NCBI GenBank assembly: GCA_022570795.1
Contig: JAKUDP010000001.1
Location: 2,790,001-2,854,000 of the forward strand
Source: Sphaerulina vaccinii
Taxonomy: Eukaryota > Ascomycota > Dothideomycetes > Mycosphaerellales > Mycosphaerellaceae
Reading direction: 5' to 3'
Length of the DNA: 64,000 nucleotides
Below, piece by piece: positions 42,955 through 52,929 of the stretch; within the stretch, counting starts at the first letter, position 1, and every line of letters begins with the position of its first letter. Under the pieces are notes generated by a model that worked only from the letters and a program-made list of their open reading frames with translations, did no database searches and was not told where the DNA came from. The position numbers and the translations under genes are program-made.

Positions 42955-45900
42955 GTTACATGCTCAGAAAACAGCATGGACATCAGACTTGACACATCGC
43001 AGAGACATAACTTGGACGTCCAGAAATCGTACCTCAACGCAGTCTTGTATGACAGCCAGACCGGACCTACTACGCCCCCTTCAGGTCCCACGAATTAGCA
43101 GGACTCGAATGAGTGCACACGCCAGCATCTCGGCTGTGGCATGCAAAAGGTGTGGAGGTGCAGCATGAACGATGCCACACGCCAACTATGGACATTCAAA
43201 TGTGCCCATGGGTATAGTGACCGAACACGTGCGCCACAGAGCCCGAAGAGCGTGGAATATGATGTATCGACCTCACGTTGAGGCATCTTCAGGCTTTCCT
43301 ACCAACCAACTTCAAATCAGAACACGTTCTCGAGCACGCAGGGTAGCAGAATGATATCATGGGCCACCGGAATCCGTTGCGCCAGTGGTGTTGTACAACG
43401 CGTGGCAAGGCCCACCTCCACATTACCAATGCAGGAGTCCTCGAACAGACTATGGGGTAGTCTTGCACCCGGCAGTCTGAACTATGGGTATGTCCTCGCA
43501 GGTTGTGTCAAGGCATTGCACATGTCAGTGTCAATGTGATCACATTCGGGTGATAAGGTCGTCGATGGAGATAGAAGCCACGTTGATCGAATGATAGTAT
43601 GGTAATGCGTCAAATCCGGGATGTGTTGATGTAGCAGATTGTCGTTGGCTCGTGCATTCGTATAAGCCATGTATGGTTGTATGGCCAACTCGGTCGCTGT
43701 GTCTAGAACGTGGCAGGGATATACATATGAACATCGTGGAAACGACCAACTTCCTGTCGCTTGTGCAGTCCACTTGTCCCTCGACTCCAGTTTCCAATAT
43801 CAACCAAAACGAAGGCCTTATGTCTGCGCAATCGCTTAGTCTTAGCAGACGTCTGGTAGGTCGGCAGTGCTCCCAGATGTTGCACTTCTCATAGGCTAGG
43901 GACGATCAGGATGATGATCTGAGACAGCGCATGCCAAGTGCTACGAATGTCAGCGCCTACATCGTTACTTGACAGCTGCCCAACCTGTGCAGCAGGGCAC
44001 ACAGCCCACACGCACAGGACTAGACTAAGTCAGAGGAGTTGTATTGCTTTTCTGGGCTGCTTCTTCGCGCTGTTCTGTTTCCATGCCCGGATACCCAGTC
44101 AGATCCGATCAGCATGTAGTCGTTGCCAGGTCGTCTGTGAGTGATCGAACATAGCTTAGTCCCTGCCAAGGGCTGTCATGCTGACGATCGCAGGTAGGTA
44201 CCGGTAGAAGCGATAACCAACAAGAGTCATCGCCTACAGCTTCTACACAGGAGTAGTAGTGTATGACGGAAGAGTGGTACTTCGCTCCAGCCAACTGCAT
44301 CTTCGAGAATCGACAGTGGTGAACATCGTGAAACCGGCACGGTGGCGTGCATATTTTAGTGTAACACTCGCGCGGTTTGTGCTCTTGGCTTTCCTGCAGA
44401 AATCGAGAAGAATCTTGCCTGTTCGAGATGCATTCCGGCGGTAGCATACAGACCCTGCTCTCTGGTCGTTTTGCAGTAGGATGGTGCCTGTCATCGCCGT
44501 GGCGTCTTTGCCATGTTTTGAGGGAGCACTAGATTGTGCGCACGACAGCTCGCTCGACGTGGTTTTCGCTGGCGGGTTTGACAATAGATCACAGGCACGC
44601 GTGTCTCAAGTCAGAATCACCACCATTTCCACTGCACGACACTGTTTTGTGGTCGTGGTACTCGTGCTCTGCGCGGATACGGATTGCCCAGTCGCCCAGG
44701 TGCGCCGCGAACGCCGCTTGTTTTGGCAGGAGTCAGACCTTCCTCGGCAGGCTTCGCCCTTCTCTCGCGATCGAAAGACGTCAGTGGAGCAGCGCTGGCA
44801 GACATCTTCACGAAAAAGATTGAGAAAGAATTGTCGCGGACTGCACCCGAAGAGAGGACCGAGAAGGCGGCACCAGTGTTGTCAGCAAGCATCTCTTGCG
44901 ATGATGATGATCGCGTGGAGCGTGGTTCCTGGGAGATGCATGCTCGGGCGCAGGTTCCCGCTTCAATGGACGTATGAGAAAGCGCCGGTCCCTGGCAGTA
45001 GTGTAAGATTAAAGTTGACGTCTCCGCAAACAGTGGTGCAGATCTCGAACAATGGTTGCAGACGGCAAGAACGAGGACTGTTGCAGCAGACACCGCTATT
45101 TCCTCAGGTGTAGCGTGATGGATAACGAGACATGTCGTTGGAATAAGGCGCTGCGCATTCCTCGAGTTGTTGCTAAGACGAGTTTGGCGAAGCAAGGAGG
45201 ATGTCGTTGTGAAGACTTCGTCGAAACTGCGTCCTCGAGCACCAATCTGAGCACAAACAGCAGCCATCAATTAAAACCACCCCCTTATCTTCGCTGTTAC
45301 ATCTCACCTAAGCGCCGTCTTTTGAGCCTCTTCTGAGGCAACACTGGTCGCGACTGCCAAATTGACCGCTCCTTCTCCCCACACGAAGACAGCGCCTGGA
45401 TTATCTCGTCTCTCGGCACGGCGTTTCAAAGACAAGGTTCAAGCACCCTACTAGCTCCAAACTTATTTCCCGCTGCGCTAGCTACAGGAGGCCATCCTCA
45501 TCACCTTCGTCCGCCCGATCCACCAACTACTCAAAACCACATCGACCGCCCCTTGCACGGAATCTTCGCGGTTTTCTCACCACAGTCGTTCACTTACGCA
45601 GCCAGCTCTGCACTCACGCTCTTTAGCACAGCTACCACAAGCGCTAACAGTCGCACATCACTGTTACCAGCGAAAAACCCTCTGTGAGGACCCGCCCCAA
45701 GTGAGTCTCTACTCCCGACCGCAGAATTGCCATGGACATTGTGCAATGCGATGCTGGACAGAGACACGTCGGCGTGTATAAGATGCCACGGCATGTCACG
45801 GCAGCGCATTGCACGATGATACACGATACCACGACCTCCTTCACGACATTCTTTTTGCTCGCTGGTTGCTGGCAAGACGCGCGCTAACCACACTCCTTCA

Positions 45901-45957
45901 GTCAATTTAAACAACAGTCGTACGGATCCGTGATCCCCAACAAACATCAACATCAAA
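42955..45957. other. 3-kb region without a clear gene
   Basis: Short ORFs exist on both strands. The best stretch is a plus-strand frame at about 44684-44977 with coding-like codon use (ADIFTKKIEKELSRTAPEER), overlapped by longer but less convincing ORFs in other frames (44481-45113 plus, 44617-45270 minus). No intact gene model could be built. The right end is the promoter and 5' leader of the PR-1 gene. Confidence 0.4.
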
Positions 45958-46971
45958 ATGCGCTCTGCTCTTGTCGCTGCGGCCTTCGCCGCCACTGTGC
46001 TCGCTGTTCCATTCAACGGAAAGCGTGATGAGGCTCCTTCATACGGCAATGTCGAGACCGATGTCGAGGTTGTTTACGTGACCCAGGTCGTCACTGTCAC
46101 CGCCGGTGGCGATGCTCCAGAAGCCACTCCAGAGGCTCCTAAGCACTACGGCCACAAGCACACCAAGGTCACGACCACGACGGAGGCTCCTGCTCCAGTC
46201 TACACTCCAGAGACGACTTACGAGGCGCCAGCTCCAACTTACGAGGCACCAACCACGACCGAAGCGGCTCCAGTCGAAAGCACTCCAGTCGCATCGACAC
46301 CTGCTGCCCCAGCAAGTGGCTCATACGAGGACACTTGCTTGTACCACCACAACATTCACCGTGCCAACCACACCGCGCCAGATCTTACCTGGTCGCAGTC
46401 CCTCCAGGACACTGCTCAGAAGATTGCCCAGGGCTGCAACTACGCTCACGATGTGTATGTCATATTTCAAAGGGCGGACTGAGGAGATTGAATATCAAAC
46501 TAACTTTTGGTAGTGAGATGGATGGTGGTGGCTTTGGTCAGAACATCGCTGCTGGTGTGTCGGCTGACAACATCTCCGCCGTCATCACCGACCTGTTCTA
46601 CAACGGCGAGGAGCCACTCTTCTCTGCTCAGTATGGCCGTGAGGACCCAGACATGGGTGAATTCGAGCTGTGGGGCCACTTCACCCAGATGGTCTGGTCT
46701 GGCACCACCGAGGTTGGCTGCTTCACTGCCGACTGCTCCGCTACTGGTCTCGGAAACACTGGCAGCGGCGTCTCCCCATACTTCACTGTCTGCAACTACA
46801 AGACCCCAGGTATGTTTCGAGAGAAAAGAGATGACATGTCGATGATACTAACGTTATTCAGGTAACTATGCTGGCGAGTACAAGGCCAACGTCAACCCTC
46901 CAAACAACGCACCAATTGCGAACTGGGACGCTGGCTTGGGAGGCGTGACTCCTAGCGGCTACAAGAAGTAG
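45958..46971 (+). CDS. Secreted PR-1/CAP superfamily protein
   Basis: A member of the SCP/Tpx-1/Ag5/PR-1 (CAP) family, which in fungi exports sterols and fatty acids (the yeast Pry proteins) and can affect virulence. Exons 45958-46454, 46514-46809 and 46862-46971, with introns of 59 and 52 nt, give 300 aa. Residues 1-17 (MRSALVAAAFAATVLAV) are a signal peptide, followed by a possible kexin site (KR). Residues of about 50-120 are a Thr/Pro/Ala/Glu stalk (ETTYEAPAPTYEAP, and so on), likely O-glycosylated. The CAP domain shows HNIHRANHTAPDLTWSQSL, CNYAHD, GFGQNIAAG, GHFTQMVWSGTTEVGC and the signature YFTVCNYKTPGNYAGEY. It ends at GYKK without a GPI signal. Confidence 0.95.
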
Positions 46972-47946
46972 AAGGTCTCCAGCCCAAACACGACTTCCTC
47001 AGCCTCGATAACAGAACTTACGACTGAAGGCGATGGTCTTCCAGGAAATGCGTGCATTCGCGTGGCGTTTTTTTGAGTGTTTTTACTACTCGTTCGAGCG
47101 CTCGAAGCACACATCTGGCGTGTCCTGTCTAGCAGTCTTCATCTCCAACTACGTCTCGAAAGTAAAAACTCTTGCATAGCGGGATAGTATACTGCATCTG
47201 CTGGACAGACAGTTAACGAAAGACGGCCTGATGGCACTGTGGCTTCTACGTGTTCACTTTTACTTCTTTGTGTATAGTTCGCATTGCTTCACTGTAAGGA
47301 GACGGACGGCTTGATGGCACACCAGACTTCGATTCGAAATGACTATCATGAAAATGGTTTACGATTGCATATCACGGCATCCCAGTACACGTACACTACG
47401 CACACCTCTCTGCACATCCTCATTCGCTGTGGTAAGGCTGAGAATAGGGCCTCGTGTTGGAAATTGCAGAGATCCAATCTAGCTAGCAGGCTGATCCTTA
47501 TATGCTGTGCGTTTAATTACCTGTAGTCTGCTGACTTCGGGATGGCGTCGAGCAGTTGCGTGCCGAACACCCAATAACAACCACCCTCCTCCATGTCAAC
47601 ACGTTGTCGTCGCCGTTGCCAACTCCGCCGGCATATCGATGGAGATGATGTTGCGCATGATGGAGATGGAGCGGCGCGGGCATCAACGGTGCGACCCAGC
47701 ACCCATTATCACGTCCACGAGCACGTGCGAACCGACCCTCAGGCATTTTGCTTTATCTTTCTTATCGAGGTACCAGGTACCTGCGTTTCTATCAGGTTCT
47801 CCTCACCCAGCATGACACCATGCGAGCGAAAAACTTCATCGCTCACCTGCGCAAGCTGTACTCCTCAGGTGGGGAGGGCCACAAAATTTGACTTTTTCGT
47901 GCTACAGATAATCGCTGCGGCCGACAGCATTCTAGAGTAACATGAT
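46972..47946. other. Intergenic region
   Basis: 3' flank of the PR-1 gene and promoter of the SPATA20-like gene. It contains two short perfect palindromic stretches, TTCGAGCGCTCGAA (47093-47106) and AGGTACC-A-GGTACCT (47768-47782). The first could act as a protein site or as part of a transcript end. No gene is seen. Confidence 0.45.
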
Positions 47947-50608
47947 ATGCAAGTCGGAGCAAGACAACTGACATTTCGCACGTCTCGACGGTTGCTATCG
48001 GCTCAACCAGCGATTGCGCATTTCAGCAATACTCCATTTCCATTCTTTCATCCGCTGTCGAATCCCAGTCGCCGAGAGCTTAAGAAGTCCAATGGAAGCA
48101 AGGTGCTAGTCGCAAGTATAAGTACGAAACGGACAACAGCTACCATGATGGACGCCAACAACAGAGTCTCCCTCAAGAACCGCTGCGGCGAGAGCAAATC
48201 GCCATATGTTCGCTCGCATATAGACAATCCGACAGCATGGCAGCTATGGACGCCAGAAACATTGGAGCTGGCGAAGAAGACGAACCGCTTGCTCTTCGTG
48301 AGCATTGGGTATAGTGCTTGCCATTGGTGGTGAGTACAGCTTGTATACGAACCGACAACAATAGACTAAGACGAACGCTAGCCATGTCATGGCCCACGAG
48401 TCTTTCGACGATCCTCGAATTGCGCAGCTGCTCAATGAGCACTTCATCCCGATCAAGATTGATCGAGAAGAGAGGCCAGATATCGATAGGCAGTACATGG
48501 ACTTCTTGCAAGCTACCAATGGAGGAGGTGGTTGGCCACTGAATGTCTTTGTTACGCCCGAACTGGAGCCTATCTTTGGCGGCACATATTGGCCTGGGCC
48601 GAAGAGTGAAAGAGCTAAGCAAGCAGGCACAGGCTTCGAGGACATCATACTCAAGGTGTCGACAGCATGGAGAGAACAAGAGCAGCGATGCAGGGAAAGT
48701 GCAAAGGACATCACAAGGCAGCTGCGCGAGTTTGCGCGTAAGTGTTCCAAGCAGATTCTATGCCTTGAGTATCACTGACCTGCTTTCGTGTACTGCAGAA
48801 GAAGGCAGCATCGGCGGCAAAGACGTCAACAGGACTGACGACCACGATGAGCTGGAGCTGGATCTGCTGGACGATGCTTACCAACATTACAAGATGCGTT
48901 ACGATGACAAGTATGGCGGCTTCGGTGGTGCACCGAAGTTTCCTACGCCTGTGCATATCAGACCGCTATTGCGAGTAGCTTCCTACCCGTCTACAGTGCG
49001 CGACATTGTTGGCGAGGATGAGTGCATTGAGGCTCGCACCATGGCTGTAGTGACGCTTGAGAAGATGGCCAAGGGCGGCATCAAAGATCAAATTGGGCAC
49101 GGATTTGCCAGATACTCGGTAAGTGACATTCCCTATTGTTATGGTCGAGGCGGCAATGTAGGCGTCGCTTCTTAGGACTATGCGTGGCACATTGATGTGG
49201 AGAAAGCGAAGACGACTGCCATACCTGGCGTGAGTGCTGACATCTCTACTTGTAGGTCACAAGAGACTGGAGTCTGCCTCATTTCGAGAAGATGCTTTAC
49301 GATAATGCACAGCTGCTCCCGGTCTACTTGGACGCATACCTACTGACGAAATCGCCCCTGTTCCTGGATACTGTACAAGACATTGCCACATACTTGACCA
49401 GTGCTCCGATGCAATCCGAACTGGGAGGAATACATTCTGCTGAAGACGCCGATTCACTTCCAACCGCGAACGATAAGCACAAGCGAGAGGGCGCCTACTA
49501 CGTCTGGACAACGGAGGAGTTTGAGAAGTTGCTCACTGAAGAAGAGGTGAAAGTGTGTAGCAAGTACTGGAACGTCAAGGCTGAAGGCAACGTTGAGCGT
49601 CGACATGATGTGCAGGGCGAGCTGATCAAGCAGAACACTTTATGCGTCTCGTATGAGCCTGCCGACCTCGCGAAAGAGCTGGACTCAACCGTTGACGATG
49701 TGAACCGCGCTATTGAGAGCGGAAGAAATAAGTTGCTGGCCTACAGAGAAGCGAATCGTCCAAGGCCCGCGCTGGACGACAAGATTGTGACTTCTTGGAA
49801 TGGGCTCGCCATCGGAGGTCTCGCTCGAACCAGTGCAGCATTACGTGATGTGTCACCAGATGCAGCGTCCGCCTACCTCTCAGCCGCGATCAAAGCAGCC
49901 TCGTGCATACAGAACCACCTCTTCGAGGCAGAGTCCGGTACACTGCGCAGAGTCTATCGTGAAGGCCCAGGCGAGACTCAGGGCTTCGCAGATGACTATG
50001 CCTTCTTCATTTCTGGCCTCCTCGACCTCTACGAAGCCACATTCGATAGCGATTTCCTCAAGTTTGCCGATACTTTGCAGAAGACTCAGAACAAGCTCTT
50101 CTGGGATACTGAGAAGTACGGCTTCTTCTCAACTCCTGCAAATCAGCCAGATATCCTTATCAGAACGAAGGATGCCATGGACAATGCGGAGCCTAGCGTC
50201 AACGGCGTCAGTGCAAGCAATCTGTATCGTCTCGGCTCACTTCTCAACGATGAAGAGTATACCAAGATGGCACGAAGAACTGTCGCCTGCTTCGAAGTAG
50301 AAATCGAACAGCATCCTGGTCTCTTCTCTGGTATTCTGTCGAGCGTCGTTGCATCACGTCTCGGCATGAAAGGAGTCATGGTCGTTGGAGATGGAGAAGC
50401 TGCACAAGCAGTCCTTAAGAAGGCACGCGGGAAAGTGCGACCGAACTACACCATTCTGCGCATTGGAGGTGGAGCCAATAGTGAGTGGCTTAGGAGCAGG
50501 AATGAGCTTGTTCGGGATCTGGACGAGACGAGGGACATGGTGCAGCTTTGTGAAGGCCAGACTTGTCGGTTGCTAGACCTTCAGCAGATTCAGCAAGAGC
50601 TGTTCTGA
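47947..50608 (+). CDS. SPATA20/YyaL-type thioredoxin-fold protein (DUF255)
   Basis: A conserved protein found from bacteria to man, with an N-terminal thioredoxin-like domain joined to an (alpha/alpha)6-barrel glycosidase-like region; its exact reaction is unknown. Exons 47947-48329, 48382-48737, 48799-49118 and 49256-50608 encode 803 aa. The N-terminus (RQLTFRTSRRLLSAQPAIAHF) is basic and Ser-rich, as in mitochondrial targeting signals. The redox site is SACHWCHVMAHESF (C125, C128), split by intron 1. Other family blocks are IKIDREERPDID, GGGGWPLNVFVTP, YGGFGGAPKFP, LPHFEKMLYDNAQL, GGIHSAEDADS, EGAYYVWT and KIVTSWNGLAIGGLA. Intron 3 is 137 nt, unusually long here, and contains an open 54-nt segment. 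The intron is placed so that YS-VTRDWSLPHFEKML is rebuilt. Confidence 0.95.
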
Positions 50609-50806
50609 TCTGATCACAATGTACCGATAGATATGCATCCTTGAGTGCGAGTGTGTTAGCTTAAATACCAGCACGCATGCACAGATGCAAGCGGAATAGG
50701 AAATGAGATCAATAGTCGCTATGTACTCGCAAATACATGTAGGGTATCACAGCACAAATGCATCACAATCGCTCCATGTCTCATGCATCATACTCATTAG
50801 GGCATC

Positions 50807-52573
50807 TCATCGCATCGTGGACAACTCAACATCATCAAACCCATCGCAAGGCTTTCCAAATGGAATGCATTTGGGCTCGCAGACCGTTTCGTTCGGAGGC
50901 ATCTTTCCAGTCTCCATGTAAGTCCTAACGTGCTCCCACATACACAACGAAGGCGGGAACAACGCCCCATGCCCCGCAGCATTCTGCTCAAGAAACACGC
51001 TACCTTTATAATGTGCAGCCATCTTCTTCGCGCTCTTAGCAGGGGTCGCAGGATCGAGCCTGTTGTTCACAAAGAGAATGGGCACGTTCGCTTCGAAGGG
51101 TCCGACGAAGCGCCATTTTGTACGTAAAGACAGAGGCCACGACCAGCAAGCAATCTTGAAGTCAGCTTGTAGACCAGCCACTTGACTACCGAAGCGATCT
51201 GTGAGATTTGCGAGGTACTTCTCAAAACCGGTGAATTGGTCGTAGCGACCTGGAAGTGGTTCAGGACCATCAGCACAGTGTACTGCTGGACTCACTTCGC
51301 CACCAAGGTACTCTTGTGCCAGGAGCTTGTCGCTGAAAGCCTCCTTTGTGGGCACCGGTCGACGCCAGAATGGCACTCCTGGATTGTTCTGAGTTGCGAT
51401 GTCGTTGAGAAACTTGGCATAGGGTTTGAAGAATAGGAGTGGTTGGTAGGTCGTGGTCATGAAGCCTTGGATGAGATCGCCACTGGTTATAGGTGATGCC
51501 CGGCCATTTCCTGTAGCATATGCTGGCACTTTGTCAAGAAGATCAAGAAGTTCGTAGAAGCGGTCTTTGATATCCTGGGGGCTCTGATCCCGTTCTCGGT
51601 AGAAGTCACACTCTTTCTTGCCAGCAAAGCATCGTTCGTAGAAGTACTCGCGAATGTCTAAGTGGTCATCTGTGCTTGCTTCATATCGTGAAATCCAATT
51701 CCCAGCATCCAGGTTCGCGTCCAGAACCATTCTGCCTACATGCTCGGCATACTGCGCGGCAAAGACTTGTCCAATGAAGGTCCCATAAGAAGTGCCAAAG
51801 TACTGTAGCTTTGGCTTCGAGACTGCCACCTTGCTGTTCATGGGCTGCTGATAGTCATCACCCCTAGTCGCGACTTGATTCTGGACTGACAATTTCTGCG
51901 ACTCGATCTTCTTGACAATCTCGAGCACATCACGTGCTACAGACGCAGTCGATATATGCTGTCGTAGATTGTCGCCATTTGGGTACTTGCCAATATCCGT
52001 TTTGGCACAGAGCTCACCTCGTGCTTTCTCAGCGGCCCAGCTGAATTTCAGCGCGTAAGGACTCGATGTCAGTCCGCCGAGAGCTTCTTTCTGGGTGTAC
52101 CAAATCTCAGCTTGCACCGCATCGTCAAAACAATAGGCGTTCGGCACGCTTCCGAAGATCCCACGTGGATCGAAAGACAGTATTTCGTAGCTTCTCGGTC
52201 CTTCGAGCTGACTTTGCAGCTTCTCTGCGTTCTTCAGCGCCCATAAAGTTCCTGGTCCTCCTGGCCCGCCAGGATTGACGATAATGGTACCAGCATGATT
52301 AGGGTCTGATACTGGAACTTTTGCTGGCAGGCGTATGATAGGTAGAGAGACGTTGTTCGGATTCTCCTCGTCTCGCCAGTCGAGCGGCACAGTAAGTCTT
52401 GCACACTCAAACTTGTTATCATAGCATGATTGATATGAAAGCTCTGTATCGCTTGTCAACGATGACCAGTCGAAGCCGGAGCTATGATTAGCAAAGCGAA
52501 TGGTCGGAACAAGTGCGTTCACAGCAGATATGCATGAACTGGCCAATAATACTTGCGGTAATAGGAATGCCAT
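50807..52573 (-). CDS. Secreted alpha/beta hydrolase, tripeptidyl-aminopeptidase-like
   Basis: A single-exon gene of 588 aa. The first 20 residues (MAFLLPQVLLASSCISAVNA) are a signal peptide. The fold matches bacterial and fungal TAP-like peptidases: CARLTVPLDW, the oxyanion loop NPGGPGGPG, LSFDPRGIFGS, the nucleophile elbow QYFGTSYGT (S262), a C-terminal acid in VNNRLDPATPA and the catalytic His in NAAGHGAL. These enzymes release short peptides from protein N-termini outside the cell, or cleave related amides. The TAP C-terminal domain (the region around the last triad residues with a Cys before MWEHVRTYM) is present. It is convergent with the SPATA20-like gene, 198 bp apart. Confidence 0.92.
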   Translation of the reverse strand: MAFLLPQVLLASSCISAVNALVPTIRFANHSSGFDWSSLTSDTELSYQSCYDNKFECARLTVPLDWRDEENPNNVSLPIIRLPAKVPVSDPNHAGTIIVNPGGPGGPGTLWALKNAEKLQSQLEGPRSYEILSFDPRGIFGSVPNAYCFDDAVQAEIWYTQKEALGGLTSSPYALKFSWAAEKARGELCAKTDIGKYPNGDNLRQHISTASVARDVLEIVKKIESQKLSVQNQVATRGDDYQQPMNSKVAVSKPKLQYFGTSYGTFIGQVFAAQYAEHVGRMVLDANLDAGNWISRYEASTDDHLDIREYFYERCFAGKKECDFYRERDQSPQDIKDRFYELLDLLDKVPAYATGNGRASPITSGDLIQGFMTTTYQPLLFFKPYAKFLNDIATQNNPGVPFWRRPVPTKEAFSDKLLAQEYLGGEVSPAVHCADGPEPLPGRYDQFTGFEKYLANLTDRFGSQVAGLQADFKIACWSWPLSLRTKWRFVGPFEANVPILFVNNRLDPATPAKSAKKMAAHYKGSVFLEQNAAGHGALFPPSLCMWEHVRTYMETGKMPPNETVCEPKCIPFGKPCDGFDDVELSTMR

Positions 52574-52929
52574 GTCGTGAAAGGAAGAAAGGTGGCATGC
52601 TGGGAACAGGTCACAAGATAAGAACGGCGGAGGCCGATCCCGCTTCGGTTTCGCCTTACATCTTGTGCTGCAAGTGCGAGGATGCAGCTTCGAAGACCAG
52701 TTGCCTGTTCGTTACCATGACAGGGAGATGCTGGAAAACAAGGTGTTGATGAAAGAAGAAGAGTTTGCGACAGACTTGTGCTCACGACTGGTGACCCTGA
52801 ATGCGTTGACTGTGGACGTCTGATGCGTCTGATGGCTCGGCTTCATCGTTGCCGACTTCGGCATTCATTCTAGCGAGGTCAGAGCAGCTATGTTACAGTC
52901 TATGTAAATGTACACATCGTCAATGTCCA
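52574..52929. other. Intergenic region
   Basis: Promoter of the TAP-like gene next to the 3' end of the lipase-like gene; both are on the minus strand. Nothing else is recognised. Confidence 0.5.

Noticed and set aside
44617..45270. A 217-codon minus-strand ORF and a 210-codon plus-strand ORF overlapping it.
   Set aside because: Both are rich in Arg, Ser and Cys, have no motifs and overlap each other. Such ORFs arise by chance in GC-rich DNA.
47093..47106. Perfect 14-bp palindrome TTCGAGCGCTCGAA, and a second palindrome at 47768-47782.
   Set aside because: Short palindromes are expected by chance in 64 kb. Neither has a T-rich tail or other terminator context, and they are noted only in the intergenic entry.
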